NCBI GenBank assembly: GCA_951394045.1
Contig: OX595999.1
Coordinates: forward strand, 806,001 to 870,000
Length of the DNA stretch: 64,000 nucleotides
Source: Nitzschia sp. DOCU1
Taxonomy: Eukaryota; Bacillariophyta; Bacillariophyceae; Bacillariales; Bacillariaceae
Reading direction: 5' to 3'
The notes under the pieces were generated by a model. The model made no database searches, was not told the DNA's origin, and saw nothing but the letters and a program-made list of their open reading frames with translations. The position numbers were made by a program, and so were the translations under genes. The first letter of the stretch is position 1. Each line of letters opens with the position of its first letter. Shown one piece after another: positions 39,681 through 49,571 of this stretch.

Positions 39681-42600
39681 ATGAATAGTGACAAATTGAA
39701 CGATTACACTAGTTTTGTCCATAGGGACGATGTCCAATATATGGAATCATTCTACAATAGCAATGGCGTTTCAAGGGTAACACCAAATTTGCAAAATTCA
39801 CACGCAGGGCAATCTCGAAGTTTCAGCTCTCTCGATGCATGTCTGGCGGAAGCACAGCGCGAGCGCGAGCTTTATTTATTGAACACGATTCGAGGTAGTC
39901 GAACTGTAGGCTCAAACAAACGACAAAAATCCAGTCATCTAGTACCGATCACGTTTGCACGTGTTAACCAACGCGGCGGACGTCGGCAACAAGTAGTAAC
40001 CGTCAAGGCACTTCTTGACTCTGGCGGTAGCGGCTGTCTCTGGAAGAAGAGCAGTGCTAGCAAACTAAAAATAAAGACCCAAAAAGCGACTACTGTATTC
40101 ACGACCATGAGCGGTAGCTATAAGTGTACTGAACGCGTGACCACGCAACTCAGTCTACCAGAACTACACGACGATCGATTGATCGAGTGGGACTTTCACC
40201 TAGCAGATGATCTAGGTAACTACGATATGATTATAGGCAGAGACCTCATGCAAGAGCTAGGTCTAGTGATCGACTTCAAAGCTATGGAAGTAGAATGGGA
40301 CGATGCACGTATGCCAATGAAAGAAATAGATGCGACGGCGGCGACGTCGTATCATGTACATGAACGCGGACACGTCGATGAGATGTCGGACCACGTCAAG
40401 GAAATTCTCGACGCCAAGTACGAGAAAGCCGATGCACGTAGCATCGCTAGAGAGCAAACTCACCTTAGTAAGGATGAGCAGAGTAAGCTAGAACAGCTAC
40501 TAGCAAAATACCAGACTCTATTCGATGGTACCCTCGGCCGATGGCGTGGGGCCCCCTATGACATTGAACTAGTAGAAGGTGCCAAGCCGTACCATGCTAG
40601 AGCGTACCCTGTACCGAAAGCGTATGAACGCACTCTCCGCGATGAAGTCGAACGACTCTGTCAAGTCGGAGTACTCAAAAAGGTGAACCGCTCCGAGTGG
40701 GGTGCGCCCACCTTTATCATCCCCAAAAAGGATGGAACAGTTCGATTCATCAACGACTTTAGAGAATTGAACAAATGGATTAAACGCAAGCCGTATCCAA
40801 TCCCGAAGATTCAGGACTTACTGATGAAGCTAGAAGGTTTTCAGTACGCGACGAGTCTCGACCTCAACATGGGCTACTATCACATAGAGCTAAGTCCAGA
40901 TAGTAAGAAGCTATGCACTATCGTACTACCTTGGGGTAAGTACGAGATGCAACGCTTGCCGATGGGACTCTCGAATAGTCCCGACATTTTCCAAGAGAAA
41001 ATGGGCACCCTCTTTGAAGATCTAGAGTACGTACGAGTGTACATCGACGATCTACTAGAACTAACTAAAGGCAATTTTGATGACCACCTAGAAAAACTAG
41101 AAGTCATTTTCAAACGTCTAAAGGACACCGGTCTCAAGGTGAACGCCCGGAAGTCCTTCTTCGCCCGTGGCGAACTGGAGTACCTTGGGTACTGGATAAC
41201 GCGAGATGGAATCCAACCAGTCGCAAAGAAAGTAGAAGCTATTCATGCTATGAAGGCACCTACTAATAAACGCGAGCTCCGCAAGTTCATAGGCGTAGTT
41301 AACTACTATCGCAACATGTGGATTCGCCGCTCCGAAGTTCTAGCCCCACTGAGTGCGCTAACTTCCAAAGAAGCCAAATGGCAATGGGGTCCGGTCGAGC
41401 AGAATGCCTTCGACACGATGAAACGAATTATCAGTAAGCAGACACTACTAACATACCCCGATTTCAACATACCATTCGAAATACACACCGATGCTAGTCA
41501 TACTCAGCTAGGTGCAGTGTTATCGCAACGCGGGAAACCGATTGCGTTTTATAGTCGAAAATTGAACCCGGCGCAAACGCGCTATACTACGACGGAGCGA
41601 GAGCTTTTAGCTATCGTCGAAACACTTAAAGAATTTCGCAATATCCTTTTGGGACAGCGGATTAGAGTCTTCACAGACCATAAAAATCTTACGTATAAAG
41701 AATTTAATACGGAGCGCGTCATGCGTTGGCGCCTCTTAATCGAGGAGTTTGGCCCCGAGCTGGTCTACATCAAGGGCGAACACAACGTCGTTGCGGACGC
41801 ACTTAGTCGACTCGATCTCGACGATAGAGCTTTCCCCGAATCTCACTTAAATGAGTTTTTGGCGGGCGACGAGTTACCGCGCGATGCTTTCCCCCTTACT
41901 TACAAAAATATTGCGCGCATGCAGAATGCCGACCGCGCCTTATTAGCTAAAGTACGCACAAACCCGCGATATTCAGTCAAAGTCTATCGTGGGGGCGGAA
42001 AGAAGCGAGAACTAATAGTACGCAAGGACAAGATTGTTCTCCCAACGAGTCTCCAGAAGCGGTGCGTCAAGTGGTATCACGAGATGCTCTGTCACCCAGG
42101 AGAAACGCGTACCGAACAAACAATTCGACAACACTTCTACTGGAAGAACATCCGCGGCGACGTTGAGCGGATCTGCAAGTCCTGTCCGACCTGTCAGCTG
42201 ACGAAGCGAAAGACAATCAAGTACGGGCATCTTCCACCCAAGGCGGCAGAAATAGACCCTTGGGATACGCTATGTGTCGACCTGATAGGTCCATATAAGA
42301 TAAAACAACTAGGTAGTAAAAAGACACTACAACTATGGTGTCTCACTATGATAGATCCCGCAACCGGATGGTTCGAGATGGTACGTATAGCAAATAAAGA
42401 AGCCTTTTCAATAGCCAGTGCGGCCGAAATGGCGTGGTTCACGAGATACCCGTGGCCACAAAAGATCATTTATGACCGCGGAACTGAATTCATGGGAGAA
42501 TTCCGAAGAATGGTGCGCGAAGACTACGGCGTAATGACCAAGCCAATTACAGCGCGAAACCCGCAGGCTAATTCAATTATCGAGCGAGTTCACCAAACCA

Positions 42601-43055
42601 TAGGGAACATGATTCGCACTTTCGAGTTGCAAAACTCCGAAGACACGGAGTCACTGGACGGAGTCCTTGCAGCCACTATGTTCGCAGTACGCGCAACGTA
42701 TCACACAACAATGCAAGCGACGCCATCACAGCTGGTGTTTGGCCGCGATGCTATTCTCAACACCCGGTTCGAAGCTAACTGGAAATTAATTAAGGAACGA
42801 AAACAATCTCGTATTATCCAAAATAACGAAGCAGAAAACAAGACGCGAAGAGTTTACCGGTATCGCGTAGGACAGAACGTAATGGTCCGCAATGAACAAT
42901 CCCGCAAGTATGGGACAAATCCGTATAGCGGTCCGTATGAGATCGTGTACATTAATGACAATGGCTCTATTCGCATCAGGAAAGGAGCAGTACAACAAAC
43001 ATACAATATCCGGAATCTGCATCCGTATGAAGAACGCGATGCTGCTGACGAGTGA
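39681..43055 (+). CDS. pol: Pol polyprotein of the Gypsy element (1,124 aa)
   Basis: Enzymes for copying and inserting the element. Aspartic protease with LLDSGGSG near residue 112. Reverse transcriptase about 295-480 with the active site VYIDDLL near 453 and the Gypsy-type RLPMGLSNSPDIFQ. RNase H about 594-706 (IHTDASHTQLGAVL, FTDHKNL). Integrase zinc finger (HEMLCH ... CKSCPTC) near 799-840, then catalytic D866 (CVDLIG), D930 (IIYDRG) and E966 (NSIIERV), approximate numbers. The C-terminus (YGTNPYSGPYEIVYINDNGS) is an SH3-like tail without a chromodomain. The ATG at 39681 lies in the gag frame, so Pol may be made by readthrough of the gag stop or by its own initiation. No internal stop or frameshift. 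Confidence 0.95.
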   Translation: MNSDKLNDYTSFVHRDDVQYMESFYNSNGVSRVTPNLQNSHAGQSRSFSSLDACLAEAQRERELYLLNTIRGSRTVGSNKRQKSSHLVPITFARVNQRGGRRQQVVTVKALLDSGGSGCLWKKSSASKLKIKTQKATTVFTTMSGSYKCTERVTTQLSLPELHDDRLIEWDFHLADDLGNYDMIIGRDLMQELGLVIDFKAMEVEWDDARMPMKEIDATAATSYHVHERGHVDEMSDHVKEILDAKYEKADARSIAREQTHLSKDEQSKLEQLLAKYQTLFDGTLGRWRGAPYDIELVEGAKPYHARAYPVPKAYERTLRDEVERLCQVGVLKKVNRSEWGAPTFIIPKKDGTVRFINDFRELNKWIKRKPYPIPKIQDLLMKLEGFQYATSLDLNMGYYHIELSPDSKKLCTIVLPWGKYEMQRLPMGLSNSPDIFQEKMGTLFEDLEYVRVYIDDLLELTKGNFDDHLEKLEVIFKRLKDTGLKVNARKSFFARGELEYLGYWITRDGIQPVAKKVEAIHAMKAPTNKRELRKFIGVVNYYRNMWIRRSEVLAPLSALTSKEAKWQWGPVEQNAFDTMKRIISKQTLLTYPDFNIPFEIHTDASHTQLGAVLSQRGKPIAFYSRKLNPAQTRYTTTERELLAIVETLKEFRNILLGQRIRVFTDHKNLTYKEFNTERVMRWRLLIEEFGPELVYIKGEHNVVADALSRLDLDDRAFPESHLNEFLAGDELPRDAFPLTYKNIARMQNADRALLAKVRTNPRYSVKVYRGGGKKRELIVRKDKIVLPTSLQKRCVKWYHEMLCHPGETRTEQTIRQHFYWKNIRGDVERICKSCPTCQLTKRKTIKYGHLPPKAAEIDPWDTLCVDLIGPYKIKQLGSKKTLQLWCLTMIDPATGWFEMVRIANKEAFSIASAAEMAWFTRYPWPQKIIYDRGTEFMGEFRRMVREDYGVMTKPITARNPQANSIIERVHQTIGNMIRTFELQNSEDTESLDGVLAATMFAVRATYHTTMQATPSQLVFGRDAILNTRFEANWKLIKERKQSRIIQNNEAENKTRRVYRYRVGQNVMVRNEQSRKYGTNPYSGPYEIVYINDNGSIRIRKGAVQQTYNIRNLHPYEERDAADE

Positions 43056-43085
43056 GCTCTTAGAAGCCCTTGTCATGGGGGCGCA

Positions 43086-43542
43086 TGCAGTACACTAGAA
43101 TACCCCTCTAGACCTAACAAGTAGTTAGAACGTTAGAACGTTGTAACATTGCAACGTTAGAATGTCCGAACGATGAGTACACACAATGGCCTACGTGTAG
43201 TACCAACACACCTTAGATATATATCTGCTGACGTCGACTTGGTCGAACGTCCGTGGACGCACGGACGGACGGGCAAGGCCGGCGCAGCTGACGAGCAATG
43301 ACGACGACAACGGCGAGCGCGGCGAGCCGTCGATGTCTACTACTGGAATAGGAGTTCCAACGGTAGCTAGCTATAGACCTTGAAGAGATCTGAGAAGCTA
43401 GATCGGTGGGAGTTGCATCCAACGCATATGGGATGCGTTGAGGAAAGACTCCGGTGGTCTAGGAGCGATAGAATCAGCGATAACTTTAGATCTCACAATT
43501 ATTTCCACTACAACTATTTCATCGTACTTTCAGCGTAGTGCA
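43086..43542 (+). repeat. Right LTR of the Gypsy element
   Basis: 457 bp, the same ends as the left LTR. Two differences noticed: GAGCAATGACG for GAGCAACGACG, and CCAACGCATA for CCAATGCATA. Confidence 0.95.
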
Positions 43543-43546
43543 ATGA

Positions 43547-44003
43547 TGATGATGCGCCATTCTCCCCCTTTCGCAGGAATTTTGACTCAGGTGGGAGTGC
43601 TTGCGAATCGATGAACTCTAATAGTGCCCTTTTTGTCGTATGAGACAGGTTGAATGGGACTGCTTGGTCTCGTCCTAGTCGGAAAAATGTCTAAACCCAA
43701 TCAAACATAACTGTGTGGCGATCATTAAAATCATTAAGAAACGTATATTTATAATCAATATAACGCATAAACAACTGTCAGGTATACCGATGGAGTACGT
43801 CTGATTACGCGCCAGCGGTGGAGCGTCCACCCGTCTGTCTGTCTCCCTCGGTGGATCTTGTTTCGTGCTTCTCTCTCCTTCCGTCGTCCTCTCGTTCTCT
43901 CTCGATGATTTTCCGTCGTTCCCAGCGCAAACCAAGGCACGGCGCATTAGTTATCCTACTGCAGACATAACTCCAGTTTACTCTGAAAGATCTCCACTTG
44001 AAA
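43547..44003. other. Intergenic region upstream of prohibitin
   Basis: Between the transposon and the PHB1 ATG. The right half is pyrimidine-rich (TCTCTCCTTCCGTC-type runs, 43860-43920) and probably holds promoter and leader. No gene seen. Confidence 0.4.
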
Positions 44004-44852
44004 ATGGCAAGCCAAGCGCTTACCCAACTAGGTCGTCTCGCCGGTGTCGGTGCTGCTGGACTCTTCACGGTGAGCCAGTGTCTCTACAACGTCGACGGGG
44101 GAGAGCGTGCTGTCATGTTTGACCAGCTGAGGGGAGGAGTTCGTCCCGAAGTGAGTGGGGAAGGCACCCATTTTCTCATTCCTATCGTTCAGCGTCCCAT
44201 TATCTTCGATGTGAGGACCAAGCCACGTGAAATCCCCTCTGTTACTGGTACGAAGGATCTTCAGATGGTGAATATCAAGCTTCGAGTGTTATGGCGACCG
44301 ATGATCGACGAGCTGCCGAAGCTGTACCGTGAGCTCGGCACGGACTTCGACGAACGCGTGCTCCCCTCCATCGGCAACGAAGTCCTCAAGTCGATCGTTG
44401 CCCAGTATAACGCAGAAGAACTCCTAAGCAAGCGTGCTGAGATCTCGGCGAGAATTCGGGAGGAAATGCACAAACGCGCCCGGGTTTTCCACCTTGAATT
44501 CGACGATGTTGCTATTACTCACCTTACCTTCGGCAGGGAATTCATGAATGCAATTGAGGCGAAACAGGTTGCTTCCCAAGAGGCTGAGCGTCAGCAGTGG
44601 GTTGTGAAACGTGCCGAACAGGAGCGAATCGCTGTCGTAACGCGGGCAGAGGGTGAGGCTGAGGCTGCCACCATCATTACCAAAGCCATGGAAAAGACAG
44701 GAAATGCTATCGTGGAAGTCAGACGCATCGATGCCGCAAAAGAAATCGCAGGAAAGCTTGCCAACAGCCGAAATGTGGTTTACCTTCCGAATACTGGTGG
44801 CTCAGGCAGCGGAAACGGAGGCGCCAACCTTCTCCTTGGAATCGATAAATAA
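44004..44852 (+). CDS. PHB1: Prohibitin 1 (282 aa)
   Basis: Inner-membrane mitochondrial scaffold that forms a ring with PHB2, stabilises newly made respiratory subunits and regulates the m-AAA protease. I use the ATG at 44004 (MASQALTQLGRL). A short hydrophobic N-terminal segment (GVGAAGLFTVSQCLYNV) acts as the anchor. The SPFH/band-7 domain follows (GERAVMFDQLRGGV, GEGTHFLIPIVQRPIIFDVR, DLQMVNIKLRVLWRP), then the coiled-coil with EFMNAIEAKQVASQEAERQQ and the C-terminal ISY-like stretch NVVYLPNTGG. PHB1 rather than PHB2 because of the short N-terminus and the FDQLRGG sequence. Single exon, usual family length, with a Gly-rich end (GSGSGNGGANLLLG). Confidence 0.95.
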   Translation: MASQALTQLGRLAGVGAAGLFTVSQCLYNVDGGERAVMFDQLRGGVRPEVSGEGTHFLIPIVQRPIIFDVRTKPREIPSVTGTKDLQMVNIKLRVLWRPMIDELPKLYRELGTDFDERVLPSIGNEVLKSIVAQYNAEELLSKRAEISARIREEMHKRARVFHLEFDDVAITHLTFGREFMNAIEAKQVASQEAERQQWVVKRAEQERIAVVTRAEGEAEAATIITKAMEKTGNAIVEVRRIDAAKEIAGKLANSRNVVYLPNTGGSGSGNGGANLLLGIDK

Positions 44853-44999
44853 TCGATATCGATCTTATGTAGATTGTATTGTGCCTGCCGCATTCAAGGG
44901 CGTTGGCAGGCTGTTCAAACCTAAGCTTAGCTTTCGTAGTAGGCTACATAAATCCTTCGACTAATTTTTAATATTTGCTTGAAACCTACTGCTTTTGGG

Positions 45000-45575
45000 C
45001 TAATACTTGGGAGGACTGATGGCATCCATCACTGGTTTGAGTGTGGCAACTACAAAAGGTAGGCGAATTGGTTCGAGCATTTCATTCACAACCAAGGCCA
45101 GGCCAATTTTACCGAGCTGCGGGTCCACCTTGTCTGCCAATGCCCACCCTGTGTACTGGTCGACATTGGAGATCATTTGCATCGCGTCTAGGCCCCCAAC
45201 ATCTATGGCAATGAACGTCAGAAGCCCCATGGATGTCCATGTAGCCCAATAATACAAAAACAAAGGAAAACCATAGTCTCTCATCAATGCCTTGTAACGA
45301 CCACTCCAAGTAAAGAGCTCGCCAGTGTTGATGCCCCGAAGCATCTCAAGTCGTGATATTTCCCGGTTGAGTTGGCGTAGCTCCTTTTCTTTGTCTTCCG
45401 GGGAGAGGTGATGAACTCGAGCCTTTTCTTTCTCCTGCTCCTCAGAGGTCATGGGAGTATACCACTGCCGTGACGTAAAATCAAGGTTTATGGCACCGCG
45501 ATGCGATCGCCCACGTCTTGCATGGCACATGATGCCGCCAACCGTCAGTCCCAATCTTCTGGGGGAAAGCGCCAT
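45000..45575 (-). CDS. DUF1279/FAM210-like mitochondrial membrane protein (191 aa)
   Basis: Resembles the DUF1279 family (animal FAM210A/B), mitochondrial inner-membrane proteins of unclear role linked to mitochondrial translation and energy output. I start at the ATG at 45575 (MALSPRRLGL); the frame extends upstream to a GTG and would add 21 residues. The N-terminus is basic (CHARRGRSHRG) and fits a mitochondrial presequence. A charged helix (DKEKELRQLNREISRLEML) precedes the domain: MRDYGFPLFLYYWATWTSMG, membrane segment, DVGGLD, and a second hydrophobic part with ALVVNEMLEPIRLPFVVATL, matching the family's pattern of an entry YG, a central Asp/Gly and a final PxR-P. It converges on prohibitin across about 150 bp. 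Confidence 0.75.
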   Translation of the reverse strand: MALSPRRLGLTVGGIMCHARRGRSHRGAINLDFTSRQWYTPMTSEEQEKEKARVHHLSPEDKEKELRQLNREISRLEMLRGINTGELFTWSGRYKALMRDYGFPLFLYYWATWTSMGLLTFIAIDVGGLDAMQMISNVDQYTGWALADKVDPQLGKIGLALVVNEMLEPIRLPFVVATLKPVMDAISPPKY

Positions 45576-46041
45576 TCTTTCACCTTCAGCAAACACCTGA
45601 GCTGTAGGACTATACAGTAGGAAGCGGTCTTGGATCACAACCAGTCTGCGGCTTCAGATCATCACTCGTTGTATGACATACCGCCTCTACTACTGATGAT
45701 GAGCAGGGCAGGCATTCCGTTCCGGCGAAGGGAACGGGCACGGTTATTATCATCGGTAGGTACCTGTGATATAATAATAGGTATGATATCTCTTACGGCA
45801 TGAAGATCCACAGCTCATAACCGATTCCTTCGATAAAGATACGCGATATCTCTCGTCGGAAAATTCTTCCATTACAAAACCGTCAGCAGAGTCCACCCAT
45901 CGCTCTGGACGCATATCAATAGAGTACTGCTGTATTTTGTATCACAAAAGTTTGGCATTGGTCGCTGTATCAGCGACTTGCTGCGTGTTCATATATTTAT
46001 TAGAAAATATTAGATTGTTTTGCTGGGTGGCCGCTTTCGAG
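45576..46041. other. Divergent intergenic region
   Basis: Promoters of the DUF1279 gene (minus) and the dioxygenase gene (plus). It includes an AT-rich stretch (ATAATAATAGGTATGATATC) near 45770. No gene seen. Confidence 0.4.
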
Positions 46042-47508
46042 ATGACTGGCACCGCAGATGATAGTCAGGGGTGGGATGCTTTCGGGAGTGACGAGGAGGA
46101 GACGGAAGACGACGACAACAACCGCGCAGTTCAATCAGTTGTGAGCCGAGTGTCGCAGGTGTTTGTCAAGGCCAATGTTCAAGTTCGAATGTCGGAACGC
46201 GTTGTTTGGGTGGAGGATGATTCCAACGTTATTGCATCAGCTTTGGCACAGAGAGGCATGACCGTGCATCGAAACACACCGCCAAACGATGAATCGTTGA
46301 AAGACGCAGTGGTCGACATTCGGGGGGATATAATGATTTCCCGGCTCTCTACTTTGCTACCTGGAGGGCTTCTCATTTCAGCCGACAGATCGCTGTACGA
46401 CGACAATTTTTTCCATGAACCAGAGATTATTCACAAATCTGATGCTCTTGTGCTCTGGGCGGGCTTGAAACGGCGAATTCGTATCCATAGCTCAAAATGT
46501 CCATGGTTGCCACCGTCCCATTCATGTCAAGAAGAGGAGAAATTACTTCTAGAATCGACAATATGTCTGTCAGCTCATGAATGTGGAAGTGGCCAGCTTA
46601 CGAATCTGTCAATTCTTCAGGCTGTACGCTGCCTACGGGAGAATGGTTATTGCGTGATCAGGAGTCTCCTTGATCCCGATGAATGCGAAAAATGGGGGCG
46701 TGCTGTGCTGGAATCGGTCCACTCTGCAGCGAGGATTCTCCTTGACCGAGATCAAGTCGATATTTACCATCCCCATACATCCAAATTCGAGCCACAGGCG
46801 TATAGGGAATTATCGATGCGTGAAGATTTGCGCTTAGATTTGCGTTCCGGTCCCGAACTCGCCCTTTTGAGGAGAAATTCGGACCGAGGTAATGAATCCG
46901 TAATCGTATCAAGCCAAGTGTTAGCTTTCGACGGATTCTTGCGTGGGAATTCAGCCCTGTTGGAGATTATCCGGCGCGCTATGAATCCGAAAAGGGACAA
47001 CCTGTTTCAAGGCAACATCGGCCGTTTCAATTTTGGAGGGAGCGGACCGGATGGCAGTTTCCAGGATTTGAGAGTTTCACCTGTGGGCGGAATTGTAACG
47101 TTTGGCGGTTGCGCTGACCAAGCAATCCATGCCGATACCCCTCACCTGTTTGAAAACATTCCTGATCTACCACCCCACTACGTCAATGTCTTTGCACCGG
47201 GTACTGCCTTCGACGATGGCGTCGGCGGCACTGCTTTTGTACATGGCTCACACAATCTTGAATTCACGGCCAAACACTACAGATCAGACAAAGGGTTCAC
47301 TTCTTTGTACCCGTATCTTGTCCGACCCTGTCTGAATTTAGGAGACGTTTTGATCTTTGACTGCCGAATCCTTCATTTCGGCATGTCGAATACTTCAGAT
47401 TCCGTGGAACGTGTCCTACTTTATACTAACACAACTCAAGCATGGTTCCATGACCCAAAGAATTGGGACGAACGGCGACCGATATTCCAGAACTTTGCGG
47501 TGGACTAG
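46042..47508 (+). CDS. PhyH-like Fe(II)/2-oxoglutarate dioxygenase with an unusual N-terminal half (488 aa)
   Basis: The C-terminal half (about residues 190-488) has the phytanoyl-CoA dioxygenase pattern: LRENGYCVIRSLLDPDECE at its start, the iron-binding H-x-D in QAIHADTPH near residue 362, a distal His in LHFGMSN near 444, and the 2-oxoglutarate Arg in VERVLLYTN. Such enzymes hydroxylate varied small molecules or lipids; the substrate here is unknown. The N-terminal half begins with a very acidic stretch (DAFGSDEEETEDDDNN), followed by about 130 residues of alternating strands and helices (VVWVEDDSNVIASALAQRG, DIRGDIMISRLSTLLPGGLL) that recall a Rossmann-like fold, perhaps a degenerate methyltransferase; this is a guess. 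I use the ATG at 46042; 35 codons upstream form an open hydrophobic extension starting at TTG that is probably leader. Confidence 0.82.
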   Translation: MTGTADDSQGWDAFGSDEEETEDDDNNRAVQSVVSRVSQVFVKANVQVRMSERVVWVEDDSNVIASALAQRGMTVHRNTPPNDESLKDAVVDIRGDIMISRLSTLLPGGLLISADRSLYDDNFFHEPEIIHKSDALVLWAGLKRRIRIHSSKCPWLPPSHSCQEEEKLLLESTICLSAHECGSGQLTNLSILQAVRCLRENGYCVIRSLLDPDECEKWGRAVLESVHSAARILLDRDQVDIYHPHTSKFEPQAYRELSMREDLRLDLRSGPELALLRRNSDRGNESVIVSSQVLAFDGFLRGNSALLEIIRRAMNPKRDNLFQGNIGRFNFGGSGPDGSFQDLRVSPVGGIVTFGGCADQAIHADTPHLFENIPDLPPHYVNVFAPGTAFDDGVGGTAFVHGSHNLEFTAKHYRSDKGFTSLYPYLVRPCLNLGDVLIFDCRILHFGMSNTSDSVERVLLYTNTTQAWFHDPKNWDERRPIFQNFAVD

Positions 47509-47680
47509 GTAGATCTTTTGGTTCGAGAGTGCATTGATTGCCAATGGAAGAGAGAAGCTTGCCGTGGCTCCCTTATGGTCCCATAACATGGCGGTGATCA
47601 ATATTTTCGGCCCTCCACGACGAATTGTGATGCTTAGCTGTTCACAGAGTATGCGCAAATACTTTCAACCCACCAGCAAA

Positions 47681-49189
47681 TCAGGCATGGTATGGCATCG
47701 AGGTGATATATGCGATTGACTCATCATCAGGAATAACAGTAGTATCGGAGTAATACCGGTCTGCATTGAATTGGAATGAATCTTTACCTCCGAGCCATGT
47801 CGGCACATTCTCAGTTCCTACAACTGCATCCAGCATGGCACGTCGCAACTTGGGTTCTCTGGGCAGTACTTTGATTTTTTTTTTCACTTCTTCCGAAACG
47901 AGGGGCTTGATGATACCAACAAGAAATTCTCCCACTCTGCCCAAGTTCGTCAAAAGAATGATGCCAAGACGGTCCGGGAAATGGTCCTGCAAAATTGTAA
48001 TGAAAACTTTAAGTTGATGCAACGACGGCATGAGGCTCCACGAAAACTGTGCGCCATCAAGTATGACGTTAAACTTCCCCACACGGCCATTCGAGTTTCT
48101 CATTGAGGCCGCCACTGCCTTTTCCAGCACATTAACGTAAGCTCTCGTGGAATATAGATCGTCAACTTTAACCCGCTTCCCAGGGCGAATCCAAACCTGA
48201 TCAGGATCGGCAGATTACGTTAGTGAACATATAATTGATTTTTCTACGATGGAACTGCCACTTACCAAGGAATGTGAACCACTCTCGTCTTCGTTATACG
48301 GTGGCGAGAAGGCGTGATGAAAAATACAACCGACGGAGTTTTCCTGAATGGTACTTGGCGAAACAAGCCACGGTTTGAATTTCTCTCTGAACTCGAGCGA
48401 ATGATTCAGTGCAACTTCGGAATTACATCCGTTCCCGCACAATTTGAAGGGAAAATGCGAGAATAGATTCTCAGGCCACTTCATTATTCGTAGGTAAGAA
48501 TAGTAGAGTAGCCCCCCGTCAATCCTTTCAAGTTCGGCTTTCCCCGAGGATTTTTCTTCTGCGAACCACGCGGGACCATTGCCGTCCCACGCTACCTTTG
48601 AAGCGCGAATTTTCCAGTCGTCTATCCGATCTTCGACCCTCTCTCCAAGTTGCTCAAGAAGCCTTCTTTGCTCAGTTGAAAGATGAAGGAACTCTGTTGT
48701 GAATGCTGTCGAGAATTCGTCATCACGTGTCGTTGTGTGGGGAGAACTTTCACCGGACTCTACCTCTTCCAAAACGGCCAGCTTCGGCTTGCAGATTGAT
48801 AGCTCCGAACCTCCAAGTCGCTTCGCCGTCACGGCTGACCAGACGCCAGCTATGCCTCGACACGTACTTTCCACGGTAGACGGCATCACAATGACGAACT
48901 CGTCGTTCAGTTCCTGTTCCTGTTCCCGCCCTAGCCATTTCAATAACCTTCTCTTCTTCTTGCTTGGCACTTTCCGGATCATAACCTGCGGACACAACAG
49001 TTCTTCATCACCAGCTCCCAGGTGAACGTCTTCACAAACCCAAAGAAACCCACATACAGTGGGGATCAACACCAAAAGTAAGGCCGCAACAAAACCGAGC
49101 AAAAACGGCGGGAGGAATAGTCCCTCTGCTGGAGCCTTGTCTTCTACCGACGTGGCTTTGTCATTTTGTTTCCGTCGTTTGGGAGTCAT
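47681..49189 (-). CDS. Membrane-anchored CRAL-TRIO (Sec14-like) protein (479 aa, two exons)
   Basis: Exon 1 is 48266-49189 and exon 2 47681-48196, with a 69-nt intron (48197-48265, GTAAGT to TCAG). The join reads GSHSL-VWIRPGKRVKV. Exon 2 has the second half of a CRAL-TRIO lipid-binding domain: GKFNVILDGAQFSW, SLHQLKVFITILQDHFPDRL, IILLTNLGRVGEFLVGIIKP. Sec14-like proteins bind and move phosphoinositides, phosphatidylcholine or other hydrophobic ligands. The first 60 residues hold a basic start (MTPKRRKQNDK) and a single strong membrane segment (LLGFVAALLLVLIPTVCGFL), unusual for this mainly soluble family. The region between (about residues 150-240) includes FLHLSTEQRRLLEQLGERVE. I use the ATG at 49189 because the longer frame starts at TTG. 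Ligand unknown. Confidence 0.83.
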
Positions 49190-49310
49190 CGTGAAGTCTC
49201 TGATGGGTGCGGGTACGAGACACGACGACGACAAACTTATTCGGAGCCATCAACTGCAACGAATATTGATGTAATGATCTATCCCCGATGCAAAAGTAAC
49301 TTCTAACTAA

Positions 49311-49326
49311 GGCCATTTCTATAGGG
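49311..49326 (+). repeat. Left terminal inverted repeat of the Harbinger element
   Basis: GGCCATTTCTATAGGG, preceded by TAA. Confidence 0.95.
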
Positions 49327-49571
49327 ACCTGGAAATAAGGATTGGAAATTATGTATTTACCACGCGCCGGGCCGTCCCGGGAAACCATTTTTCGCTTTCC
49401 GGGGACGCAAAAATCGTGTATAGCGGTCGAGACAAACGCGCCAGATTTCGCTTGTACCGCGCCCATTTTTCGCGCGTCTCCCTCCGACACCGATCGACGA
49501 GGGATCCGTGCCGATGCCATTCACTTTCCAACCCAATCGTTGTTCGTCAATCAATCCCCACCAGTCCGACG

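Larger units (their letters stand above)
37969..43542 (+). mobile_element. Complete Ty3/Gypsy LTR retrotransposon
   Basis: A 5.6-kb element with 457-bp LTRs that begin TG and end CA, flanked by a 4-bp duplication ATGA (37965-37968 and 43543-43546) in a GATGATGATG context. It carries gag and pol with domain order protease, reverse transcriptase, RNase H, integrase, which defines the Ty3/Gypsy class. A G-rich stretch (ATGGGGGCGCA) directly before the right LTR fits a polypurine tract. Both genes are intact and the LTRs differ at only two positions by eye, so the insertion is recent. It sits between the ferric-reductase remnant and prohibitin. Confidence 0.95.
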
